Below are positions 1 through 5,632 of a DNA stretch of 5,632 nt, piece after piece. The first letter of the stretch is position 1. Every line of letters starts with the position of its first letter. Both the position numbers and the translations under genes were made by a program. The notes beneath the pieces were generated by a model. The model made no database searches, was not told the DNA's origin, and worked only from the letters and a program-made list of their open reading frames with translations. This stretch comes from Methylotenera_A sp031429035. GTDB lineage: Bacteria; Pseudomonadota; Gammaproteobacteria; Burkholderiales; Methylophilaceae. The stretch is from the NCBI GenBank assembly GCA_031429035.1, contig JANOYU010000111.1:1-5632 (forward strand), written 5' to 3'.

Positions 1-1
1 A

Positions 2-475
2 ATGCGTATTGGCCATGGATTCGATGTACACAAGCTAGTTGCGGGGCGCAAATGCATCATTGGCGGCGTAGATGTGCCGCATAGCAAAGGCTTAGATGGC
101 CATTCGGATGCCGATGTGTTGCTGCACGCCATTTGCGATGCTTTGCTGGGCGCAGCGGCGCTAGGCGATATTGGCAAGCATTTTCCACCAAACGATAATA
201 CTTACAAAAATGCCGATTCGCGCACTTTGTTACGCCATGTAATTGCGCTGTTAAAAGCCAAAAAGTATGTGGTGAATAATGTTGATGCGACGGTAATTTG
301 CGAAGCGCCAAAATTAAGCCCGCATACTGCACAAATGTGCGCCAATATTGCTGCTGATTGCAATGTGGATGTGTCGCAAGTGAATGTGAAAGCCACTACC
401 ACTGAAAAGCTTGGCTTTACAGGCCGCGGCGAAGGCATTGCAGCTGAGGCGGTTTGCACTATTTTTGCAACTTAA
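2..475 (+). CDS. ispF: 2-C-methyl-D-erythritol 2,4-cyclodiphosphate synthase
   Basis: This 157-residue cytosolic enzyme of the MEP isoprenoid pathway cyclises CDP-methylerythritol 2-phosphate to MEcPP and releases CMP; family members are homotrimers with a divalent metal at each active site. Visible in the sequence are the N-terminal GFDVH motif with metal ligands D8 and H10, the HSDADVLLH segment at 34-42 with the third ligand H42, the ALLGAAALGDIGKHFP block at about 47-62, and the C-terminal family signature NVKATTTEKLGFTGRGEGI at 128-146. The length matches E. coli IspF (159 aa), and the start MRIGHGFDVH coincides with the usual start, so the gene is complete although only one base precedes its ATG. 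Its ribosome binding site and its usual partner ispD, if present, would lie outside the window. No terminator is visible after the TAA, so transcription may run on into the ABC exporter gene 48 bp downstream. Confidence 0.97.
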   Translation: MRIGHGFDVHKLVAGRKCIIGGVDVPHSKGLDGHSDADVLLHAICDALLGAAALGDIGKHFPPNDNTYKNADSRTLLRHVIALLKAKKYVVNNVDATVICEAPKLSPHTAQMCANIAADCNVDVSQVNVKATTTEKLGFTGRGEGIAAEAVCTIFAT

Positions 476-523
476 AGCCCAATTTCCACTCACAAAAACA
501 CAATCTTTCCGCAAAAAAACTCT

Positions 524-2377
524 ATGTTTAAATGGTTTCAAAGCCTCGCCTCGCCTTTTCCTGAAACGCTAATCGCCACGCCATCCAAAAACTTTTGGAC
601 ATTTGCTTGGAGCTGCACGGCAGGTTTGCGTCCATACTTGCTGGGCATGACCATTTTTACAGGCTTGATTGCGGCGTTCGAGGCTGCTTTGTTTGCCATG
701 ATGGGCAAAGTGGTCGATTGGTTAAGCAGCGTGCCAAAAGATTTGTTATGGCAAAACTATACAGCGCAACTGCTGTTTTTGGCCGTTGCATTAATTTTAA
801 GCACTGTTTTTATTTTGGCACAAACGCTGTTTAAGCATCAAACCTTGGCTGCCAATTTTCCTATGCGTATGCGCTGGAATTTTCATCGACTTATGTTGAA
901 TCAAAGCATGAGTTTTTACCAAGATGAATTTGCAGGCCGCGTGGCGGCAAAAGTCATGCAAACTGCGCTGGCAGTGCGCGATGTGTGGTTTATTGTGGCC
1001 GATATTATGGTGTATGTTGTGGTGTATTTTGGCAGTATGGTGGGCATTGTGGCGTATTTTAATTCGCTTATTGCCATTCCATTTTTAGTTTGGCTGGCGG
1101 CTTACGTTGCGTCTTTAAGCTATTTTGTGCCGCGCTTAAGTAAAACATCGCAAATGCAAGCCGATGCGCGCAGCCTGATGACGGGCCGTATCACCGATGC
1201 CTACACCAACATTAGCACGGTTAAATTGTTTAGCCACGCTGGGCGCGAAGGCGCTTATGCCAAAGATGCCATGCACGAATTTATTGGTACCGTGCATGCA
1301 CAAATGCAGCTGGTAAGCATGGTAGAAATCATTAACCACGTACTGAATATGCTATTGATTATTGCCACAGGTTTAACTGCGCTCTATTTATGGAGCAAAG
1401 GCCAGGTTTCAGTAGGTGGAGTGGCTGCTGCCACAGCTATGTCGTTGCGTTTAAACGGAATTTCGCATTGGGTGATGTGGGAGATGACATCGCTCTACGA
1501 GCAAATTGGCACGGTGCAAGACGGCATGAGCACGCTCACCACGCATAATAAAATTATTGATTCGCCAGATGCAAAACCGCTGCAAGTGAGCCAAGTTGGA
1601 AAATCTGGAGGCGAAATTAAATTTGACGCAGTGAGCTTTAATTACGGTCGAGAAATTAAAGATGGTCATAAAGAGTTATTAAAAACGCTCAATCTACATA
1701 TTAAAGCGGGCGAAAAAGTCGGGCTAGTAGGGCGCTCTGGCGCGGGTAAATCTACCATTGTGAATTTACTGCTACGCTTTTACGAAGTTGAAAGTGGCAG
1801 CATTTTAATCGATAACCAAAACATTAACAGCGTCACACAAAACAGCCTGCGCGCCAGCATAGGCATGGTTACACAAGATACCAGCTTATTGCATAGAAGC
1901 GTGCGCGATAACATTTTATATGGTCGCCCAGAAGCCACAGAAGCAGAAATGATGGCTGCCGCCAAACGTGCCGAGGCGCACGAATTTATACTTAACTTAA
2001 GCGATGCGAAAGGCCGCACGGGTTATGATGCGCATGTGGGCGAGCGTGGTGTGAAACTCTCTGGTGGGCAGCGCCAACGCATTGCTATTGCACGCGTTAT
2101 GCTAAAAGATGCGCCCATTTTACTGTTGGATGAAGCCACTAGCGCGCTGGATTCTGAGGTAGAAGCAGTGATTCAAAGCAGCTTGTACGACTTAATGGAA
2201 GGCAAAACGGTGATTGCCATTGCACATAGACTATCAACAATCGCCGCCATGGATAGGCTAATTGTGCTGGATAATGGCAATATTATAGAAGAAGGTAACC
2301 ACGCCGAGTCGCTACAAAAAGGTGGTTTATACGCGAGTTTGTGGGCGCATCAAAGCGGCGGCTTTTTGGGCGAATAA
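524..2377 (+). CDS. ABC exporter, fused transmembrane and ATPase half-transporter
   Basis: This is a 617-residue inner-membrane ABC exporter of the MsbA/multidrug/lipid type, expected to work as a dimer. The N-terminal half shows six hydrophobic stretches, by eye at about 36-60, 82-105, 155-178, 181-203, 265-292 and 296-318. The ATPase domain follows from about 363: an A-loop aromatic Y374, Walker A GRSGAGKST at 403-411, Q-loop Q451, an exporter-type GERG just before the LSGGQ signature at 512-516, Walker B ILLLDE at 532-537, D-loop SALD at 540-543 and switch H568. All catalytic residues are present, so it should be active. The stretch between the A-loop and the next strand (375-386, charged) looks a few residues longer than usual. 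No SD-like sequence precedes the ATG at 524; the region is A/C-rich. No partner half-transporter, periplasmic adaptor or substrate gene is adjacent, so the cargo (lipid, drug or peptide) cannot be assigned. The exporter family is very secure; the substrate is unknown. Confidence 0.93.
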   Translation: MFKWFQSLASPFPETLIATPSKNFWTFAWSCTAGLRPYLLGMTIFTGLIAAFEAALFAMMGKVVDWLSSVPKDLLWQNYTAQLLFLAVALILSTVFILAQTLFKHQTLAANFPMRMRWNFHRLMLNQSMSFYQDEFAGRVAAKVMQTALAVRDVWFIVADIMVYVVVYFGSMVGIVAYFNSLIAIPFLVWLAAYVASLSYFVPRLSKTSQMQADARSLMTGRITDAYTNISTVKLFSHAGREGAYAKDAMHEFIGTVHAQMQLVSMVEIINHVLNMLLIIATGLTALYLWSKGQVSVGGVAAATAMSLRLNGISHWVMWEMTSLYEQIGTVQDGMSTLTTHNKIIDSPDAKPLQVSQVGKSGGEIKFDAVSFNYGREIKDGHKELLKTLNLHIKAGEKVGLVGRSGAGKSTIVNLLLRFYEVESGSILIDNQNINSVTQNSLRASIGMVTQDTSLLHRSVRDNILYGRPEATEAEMMAAAKRAEAHEFILNLSDAKGRTGYDAHVGERGVKLSGGQRQRIAIARVMLKDAPILLLDEATSALDSEVEAVIQSSLYDLMEGKTVIAIAHRLSTIAAMDRLIVLDNGNIIEEGNHAESLQKGGLYASLWAHQSGGFLGE

Positions 2378-2381
2378 AATT

Positions 2382-2495
2382 GCCCCTCTCCCGCGCTGTC
2401 GCGCACCCTCTCCCGCTTGCGGGCGAGGGTTAATGTGGCAAGTACCAGCGTTTAACTCCCTCTCCCGCAAGCGGGAGAGGGTTGGGGAGAGGGGC
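2382..2495. repeat. Nested GC-rich palindromic repeat, two inverted half-elements
   Basis: A 114-bp element fills most of the gap between the ABC exporter and DUF1348 genes. Its ends are an exact 11-bp inverted repeat: gcccctctccc at 2382-2392 and its complement at 2485-2495. Inside lie two hairpins of the same core. The first, 2406-2429, has 11-bp arms with one mismatch (T2411/C2424); the second, 2458-2481, has perfect arms ccctctcccgc and gcgggagaggg around AA. The centre (2430-2457) is non-palindromic. The left half has a longer spacer containing gcgc-tgtc-gcgc (2393-2404) where the right half has only about two or three bases, so the halves look like two diverged copies in inverted orientation, as in REP/BIME pairs. 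Repeats of this CCCTCTCCC/GGGAGAGGG type are widely dispersed between genes in many proteobacteria. No U-tract follows on the plus strand, so it is not a classical terminator, although it could fold strongly in RNA. Confidence 0.88.
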
Positions 2496-2518
2496 GACGT
2501 TAAATTGAAAAGATTAAG

Positions 2519-2524
2519 AAGGGA
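2519..2524 (+). promoter_or_regulatory. Ribosome binding site of the DUF1348 gene
   Basis: The purine-rich AAGGGA ends 5 bases before the ATG at 2530. It is the clearest Shine-Dalgarno-like sequence in the window and fixes the start over the later ATG at 2584 (M19). Only about 34 bp separate the palindromic element from this ATG, which leaves little room for a separate promoter. Transcription probably begins in or before the repeat. Confidence 0.7.
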
Positions 2525-2529
2525 ATAAC

Positions 2530-3006
2530 ATGACTGACATTGAGCAAAAACCACCGTTTCCACCATTTACACGCGAAACCGCAATGCAAAAAATCCGCAT
2601 GGCAGAAGATGGCTGGAACAGCCGCGACCCACAGCGCGTTTCTCTTGTGTACACGCAAGATTCGCAATGGCGCAACCGCGCAGAATTCCCCAAAGGTCGT
2701 GCACAAATTGTGGAATTTTTAACGCTTAAATGGGCGAAAGAGCTGGAATACAGGCTGATTAAAGAGCTGTGGGCGTTTACCGATAACCGCATCGCCGTGC
2801 GCTTTGCCTACGAATGGCATGATGCAACTGGCGCTTGGTTTAGAAGTTACGGCAACGAGAATTGGCAGTTCGATGCCAACGGCTTAATGGAACTGCGCTA
2901 TGCCAGTATTAACGATTTACCGATTCAAGAGAGCGAGCGAAAATACCACTGGCCGCTAGGCCGCAGACCAGATGGCCACGCGAGTTTGAGTGAGTTAGGT
3001 CTTTAG
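2530..3006 (+). CDS. DUF1348 family protein, NTF2/SnoaL-like fold
   Basis: This 158-residue soluble protein belongs, by recognisable consensus, to the DUF1348 family of NTF2-like proteins, whose biochemical role is not established. Visible family hallmarks are AEDGWNSRDPQRVSLVYT at 25-42, the DSQWRNR segment at 44-50, the LIKELWAF and NRIAVRFAYEWHD stretches at about 76-98, WFRSYGNENWQFD at 103-115, and the closing HWPLGRRPDGHASLSELGL at 140-158. The length and the usual C-terminal end show it is intact. There is no signal peptide or membrane segment. NTF2-like proteins form a cone-shaped pocket and often bind or turn over small hydrophobic molecules, so a small-molecule enzyme or binding role is possible but unproven. 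It has a good ribosome binding site. Its TAG stop at 3004-3006 overlaps the TAA of the convergent gene on the minus strand. It shows no functional link to its neighbours. Confidence 0.9.
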   Translation: MTDIEQKPPFPPFTRETAMQKIRMAEDGWNSRDPQRVSLVYTQDSQWRNRAEFPKGRAQIVEFLTLKWAKELEYRLIKELWAFTDNRIAVRFAYEWHDATGAWFRSYGNENWQFDANGLMELRYASINDLPIQESERKYHWPLGRRPDGHASLSELGL

Positions 3007-3758
3007 TTTTTTTCTTTTGGTGAGCAGTCTAGCGTCGCGAACTCGATGAATTGCATTAATTTTTTTACGTCTGAAACTATTGATTCGTGAGGTACACTTC
3101 TCTGCTGCTCAGCATCGTAAATAGATTTTACTGAATGCCGTACTGAGCGAAAAGCAGGCTTTCTACCATTATGATATTGCTCCCAAAGTACACTGTGCAA
3201 CTGAAGTAAAAATGTAGTGAGTCGCCAAAGCTCACGTATTTTTCCACTCGCATACAGTTTTTGTACTTCAGCTTGGTCAACTATTCCTCGATGCGCTAAA
3301 TAGTTATGTCTAACGAGCATGATTGCTCGATTATAAATATCGCGATTTTTGTTAACCATTTTACGAAGTCGCACAATATCGTTGTTTTTAAGGTAGTAGG
3401 CAGATTTAAGGAGGTCTTCCAACCAATCAGGGTCATCTGTTCTGTCCTCACGTTTTCTGCTAGCGAGAGCATCGCGTTGGAAAAGATGGATATTATGTTC
3501 CATTGAGTCGAGCAGTTTATCGATATTATATTTTGATTTTTTGTCAAAAATTCTGGCAATTGTAATATATGCTGATGATTGCAATGAAGCACCACAAACA
3601 AGCCAGAATGTGGGAGTATTATTGAGTCTGTTTAATAGTTTTTTGGACTTTGATGCTGCATGTTGAATAGCCATTTCTGCATACATGTAGCGAGCAGCAA
3701 TGCTTGACTCATTTTGAAAGTTTTTTAGTTGAGCTAAAAAATTATCCTGATTTTTCAA
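3003..3758 (-). CDS. Putative HEPN-domain protein, AbiU2-like
   Basis: This 251-residue protein has no signal peptide or clear membrane segment and appears largely helical. It resembles the AbiU2-type HEPN family, by two landmarks: FWLVCGASLQSSAYITIARIFD at 51-72 followed by an ID-KLL segment (79-83), and RHNYLAHR at 150-157, which fits the Rx4-6H motif of HEPN ribonucleases (R150, H156). HEPN proteins include RNA-cleaving toxins and abortive-infection factors, so an RNase role is inferred, not shown. The start is TTG at 3758, without a recognisable SD; an in-frame stop lies six codons upstream, and the alternative is ATG at 3684-3686 (M25). It lies 7 bp downstream of the Smr gene on the same strand, suggesting co-transcription. 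Base composition is AT-richer than its neighbours: 16/60 and 20/60 G+C at 3481-3540 and 3541-3600, against 34/60 at 2041-2100. No MNT nucleotidyltransferase or other antitoxin partner is present. That it is a real gene is likely; the function is moderately supported. Confidence 0.72.
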   Translation of the reverse strand: MKNQDNFLAQLKNFQNESSIAARYMYAEMAIQHAASKSKKLLNRLNNTPTFWLVCGASLQSSAYITIARIFDKKSKYNIDKLLDSMEHNIHLFQRDALASRKREDRTDDPDWLEDLLKSAYYLKNNDIVRLRKMVNKNRDIYNRAIMLVRHNYLAHRGIVDQAEVQKLYASGKIRELWRLTTFLLQLHSVLWEQYHNGRKPAFRSVRHSVKSIYDAEQQRSVPHESIVSDVKKLMQFIEFATLDCSPKEKN

Positions 3759-3765
3759 TGTGATG

Positions 3766-4443
3766 TTACGCTTTTAACAACACAATCACCGCGCCACTAC
3801 CGCCATCTTCAGGCTTAGCTTGGGCGTATGCGATGACTTCATCTTTTTGCATTAACCAGTTGCGTAGTTTGTGCTTAAGCACGGGTTCGCGGTTGCGTGA
3901 ACCTAAGCCTTTGCCATGCACTATACGCACGCAGCGAATATTTTTCTTTTTGCAATCGCTCAAAAATTCAGCCACATATTGGCGTGCCTCATCAGAAATT
4001 AAGCCATGCAAATCTATTTTTGCTTGTATTACCCAAAAGCCACGCCGTAGTTTGCTTAACACGTCTGGCGATTGGCCTGTGCGCAAGTAAAGCAGCTCTT
4101 CACCGCTTTCTAGCTCGTGCAAGGGGTAAAAGTCATCACTTAGAGAATCTTTTAGCGCTTGTTTTTCATCGCGAATAAATTGTTTGGCGATGGGCGGCGG
4201 GTAGGTTTTTTCGGTAAAAGGTACGTCGATATTGAGTGGACGGGCGTTTTTGACTGCAGCAAGAAAGATATTTTCTTCAGTATTTTTTTCGTTCGCATCA
4301 GCCAATAAATGCTGTTGCAACTGCTGTTGCGCTAATATTTGCGCTTGTTCTTTGGCAACTTTTAAGGCTTTGGCTTGCGCTTTACTGATAGGAATAGTGT
4401 TGAGTGCAGAGTTTTTAGTTGGTAATGATTTTGCATGTGCCAT
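3766..4443 (-). CDS. Smr-domain protein, SmrA/SmrB-like endonuclease family
   Basis: This 225-residue cytosolic protein carries a C-terminal Smr (small MutS-related) domain. Domain landmarks are KIDLHGLISDEAR at 142-154 with the family DLHG at 144-147, RIVHGKGLGS at 173-182 with HGKG at 176-179, LKHKLRNWL at 189-197, and AYAQAKPEDGGSGAVIVLLK at 205-224. The mid region FIRDEKQALKDSLSDDFYPL (89-108) and the KLRRG segment (131-135) match the layout of stand-alone proteobacterial Smr proteins. E. coli SmrB of this group cleaves mRNA at collided ribosomes, and that role is plausible here by family only. Residues 20-50 are a polar, Ala/Gln/Lys-rich helix that may form a coiled coil and makes this protein longer than E. 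coli SmrB (183 aa). The ATG start at 4441-4443 is preceded only by a weak SD-like TTGGA. The TAA stop is 7 bp before the TTG of the HEPN gene. It lies downstream of trxB on the same strand, but a probable terminator and a repeat separate them. Confidence 0.92.
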   Translation of the reverse strand: MAHAKSLPTKNSALNTIPISKAQAKALKVAKEQAQILAQQQLQQHLLADANEKNTEENIFLAAVKNARPLNIDVPFTEKTYPPPIAKQFIRDEKQALKDSLSDDFYPLHELESGEELLYLRTGQSPDVLSKLRRGFWVIQAKIDLHGLISDEARQYVAEFLSDCKKKNIRCVRIVHGKGLGSRNREPVLKHKLRNWLMQKDEVIAYAQAKPEDGGSGAVIVLLKA

Positions 4444-4471
4444 ACAAGTCCAAGTATCATTTGTTCCAAAA

Positions 4472-4480
4472 AATATACCA
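4472..4480 (-). promoter_or_regulatory. Possible extended -10 promoter for the Smr gene
   Basis: Read on the minus strand, 4480-4472 is TGGTATATT, an extended -10 (TGn plus TATATT, 5 of 6 against TATAAT). It would place the transcript start near 4465, about 20 bases before the smr ATG. The -35 position would fall inside the palindromic repeat at about 4495-4500 and reads CTTTCG, a poor match, so the call rests on the extended -10 alone. Confidence 0.35.
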
Positions 4481-4484
4481 TAAA

Positions 4485-4555
4485 GTCATTCCGACGAAAG
4501 TCGGAATCCAGCGGAGTTTAAAATGTCACTAGATTCCGACTTTTGTCGGAATGAC
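4485..4555. repeat. Inverted pair of short palindromic repeats (REP-like)
   Basis: Two 24-bp arms at 4485-4508 and 4532-4555 are inverted copies of each other at 23 of 24 positions; the difference is in the loop. Each arm is itself a hairpin: attccgac, a 4-base loop (gaaa on the left, tttt on the right), then gtcggaat. A 23-bp spacer (4509-4531) separates them. The gtcattccgac/gtcggaatgac style is typical of dispersed intergenic repeats in proteobacteria. The pair lies between the trxB terminator and the smr start and may place hairpins just upstream of, or overlapping, the smr promoter. No transposase gene or clear target duplication is visible. Confidence 0.88.
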
Positions 4556-4580
4556 AGGAGAGAAATTATTTAAAATATAT

Positions 4581-4630
4581 AAAAATCAACTACCCTGCGA
4601 GCCAATATCCATGCGGTTAACAGGGCAGTT
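4581..4630 (-). terminator. Probable rho-independent terminator of trxB
   Basis: On the minus strand, about 38 bases after the trxB stop, a 10-bp stem forms from the complement of 4630-4621 (aactgccctg) and 4597-4588 (cagggtagtt), with one G-U pair. It is followed by GATTTTTATAT (4587-4577). In the plus direction the odd pair would be A-C, so the stem favours minus-strand RNA. The 23-base loop is larger than usual, which lowers confidence. Confidence 0.5.
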
Positions 4631-4668
4631 ATTTTGAGCTATTTTAAGCTAATTATTGCAAATTATGC

Positions 4669-5619
4669 TTACTTTAAGTTATCTAAGTAACGCTCCGCAT
4701 CTAACGCCGCCATACAGCCTGTACCAGCGCTGGTAACGGCTTGACGATAAATATGGTCTTGCACATCGCCTGCCGCAAACACGCCAGGCACGCTGGTGGC
4801 CGTGGCATTGCCCGCGCGGCCAGCATGGGTAACAATATAACCGCCTTCCATTTCTAGTTGGCCGGCAAAAATATCGGTATTTGGCTTGTGGCCAATGGCA
4901 ATAAACACGCCGCTTAGCGCGATGTCTTTAGTAGCGTTTGTTTGTGTATTTTTAATACGCATACCTGTAACGCCGCTGTTATCACCTAGCACTTCATCTA
5001 AAGTGTTGAATAAAGCGAGCTCAATTTTGCCCTCAGCCACGCGCGCCATCATTTTATCCACCAAAATGGCTTCGGCTTTAAATTTATCGCGGCGGTGTAC
5101 TAGCGTGACTTTGCTGGCGATGTTTGATAAATACAGCGCTTCTTCTACCGCCGTATTGCCGCCTCCAATGACGGCAACTTCTTGATTTTTATAGAAAAAT
5201 CCATCGCAAGTGGCACAAGCAGAAACGCCTTTTCCGCTAAATTTTTCTTCACTTGGCAAGCCTAAATATTGCGCCGATGCGCCTGTGGCGATTATCAGCG
5301 CGTCGCATGTGTATTCGCCATTGTCGCCCACTAAGCGAATGGGCGACTCTTTCAAATAAGTCGTGTGAATATGGTCAAAAATCATCTCGGTGTTAAAACG
5401 CTCAGCATGTTTTTGAAAACGCTCCATCAGCTCTGGACCTTGCACGCCATCGGCGTCGGCAGGCCAATTATCCACGTCTGTGGTGGTCATTAATTGGCCA
5501 CCTTGCGCAATGCCAGTGATTAACACAGGTTTTAAATTGGCGCGCGCGGCGTAAACAGCGGCAGAATAACCAGCAGGGCCAGAGCCTAGAATAAGAAGTT
5601 TTTGGTGACGTGATGACAT
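4669..5619 (-). CDS. trxB: Thioredoxin-disulfide reductase
   Basis: This 316-residue cytosolic flavoenzyme uses NADPH, via FAD and a redox-active cysteine pair, to reduce oxidised thioredoxin; family members are homodimers. Visible in order are the FAD-binding GSGPAG at 12-17, the GGQLMTTTDVDNWP stretch at 40-53, ATGA at 111-114, the active-site CATC at 135-138 followed by DGFFY, the NADPH-binding GGGNTA at 152-157 with HRR at 175-177 (NADPH 2'-phosphate contacts in the family), GHKPNT at 243-248, the second FAD motif GVFAAGDV at 279-286, and the RQAVTSAGTGCMAA segment at 292-305. Length and motif order match low-molecular-weight bacterial TrxB, so the gene is intact. The ATG at 5617-5619 gives the standard N-terminus. 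Only 13 bases upstream are visible, without a clear SD, and the promoter is outside the window. A probable terminator lies about 40 bp after the stop. Confidence 0.97.
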   Translation of the reverse strand: MSSRHQKLLILGSGPAGYSAAVYAARANLKPVLITGIAQGGQLMTTTDVDNWPADADGVQGPELMERFQKHAERFNTEMIFDHIHTTYLKESPIRLVGDNGEYTCDALIIATGASAQYLGLPSEEKFSGKGVSACATCDGFFYKNQEVAVIGGGNTAVEEALYLSNIASKVTLVHRRDKFKAEAILVDKMMARVAEGKIELALFNTLDEVLGDNSGVTGMRIKNTQTNATKDIALSGVFIAIGHKPNTDIFAGQLEMEGGYIVTHAGRAGNATATSVPGVFAAGDVQDHIYRQAVTSAGTGCMAALDAERYLDNLK

Positions 5620-5632
5620 GTTGCTGAGCTTT

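Noticed and set aside
476..523. Terminator or promoter between ispF and the ABC gene
   Set aside because: The 48 bases are A/C-rich, with no hairpin and no convincing -35/-10 pair.
2382..2495. Rho-independent terminator of the ABC gene
   Set aside because: The stems are strong but no U-rich tract follows on the plus strand (GTTGGGGAGAGG follows the perfect hairpin), so a classical intrinsic terminator is not supported.
2322..2566. Open frames on both strands across the palindromic gap (plus 2322-2528, minus 2327-2566)
   Set aside because: They are translations of the repeat itself, giving Arg/Pro/Gly-rich peptides of the SRKRERVGERG and SPTLSRLRERE kind that this repeat family commonly yields as spurious ORFs. 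They also overlap the end of the ABC gene and lack ribosome binding sites.
3296..3601. Second minus-strand frame and a plus-strand frame (3306-3506) inside the HEPN gene, considered as a frameshift or antitoxin
   Set aside because: The main 251-codon frame is continuous and carries the family landmarks; the other frames have no recognisable motifs or start signals.
3003..3765. Insertion-site direct repeats flanking the HEPN gene
   Set aside because: The two edges were compared by eye; only short T-rich resemblances such as ctttagttttt and cttttaac were found, too weak to call target duplications or attachment sites.
4485..4555. CRISPR-like repeat-spacer structure
   Set aside because: There are only two copies, they are inverted and self-palindromic, and no cas gene is present.
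4886..5185. Antisense open frame of 99 codons within trxB
   Set aside because: It is a shadow of the well-conserved trxB frame, with no family resemblance or start signal.

Overview
The window (5632 bp) reads as ordinary chromosome of a Gram-negative proteobacterium, most likely a betaproteobacterium of moderate GC. The protein styles (IspF, a DUF1348 protein, a long Smr-domain protein next to TrxB) and the two types of dispersed palindromic repeat fit a Methylophilaceae-like genome. That placement is an inference from family resemblance, not a search result. Five of the six genes look like core or common accessory genes. One gene (3003-3758, minus) is visibly AT-richer and looks acquired.

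Layout, left to right. A complete ispF (2-475, +) starts one base inside the window. After 48 bp it is followed by a half-size ABC exporter with fused membrane and ATPase domains (524-2377, +). The 152-bp gap that follows is mostly a nested GC-rich palindrome (2382-2495). Then comes a DUF1348/NTF2-like protein gene (2530-3006, +) with a clear ribosome binding site. Its stop codon overlaps, tail to tail, the stop codon of a minus-strand gene (3003-3758) encoding a HEPN protein that resembles the AbiU2-type family. Just 7 bp upstream of that gene on the minus strand ends an Smr-domain gene (3766-4443), related to the ribosome-collision endonuclease family. The 225-bp gap from 4444 to 4668 holds a possible smr promoter, a second type of inverted repeat (4485-4555) and a probable trxB terminator (4581-4630). 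The window ends with a complete thioredoxin reductase gene, trxB (4669-5619, minus). No gene-free stretch exceeds 300 bp. I saw no tRNA, rRNA, CRISPR array, transposase or riboswitch.

How the genes work together. IspF (isoprenoid precursor synthesis), the ABC exporter, TrxB (thiol redox) and the DUF1348 protein show no obvious shared pathway. The most interesting point is the minus-strand pair. A putative HEPN ribonuclease with an intact Rx5H motif, a TTG start and atypical base composition sits directly behind an Smr RNA-endonuclease-family gene. It may be translated from the same mRNA. This could be a chance landing of a defence-type gene or a functional RNA-targeting pair; the sequence alone cannot decide.
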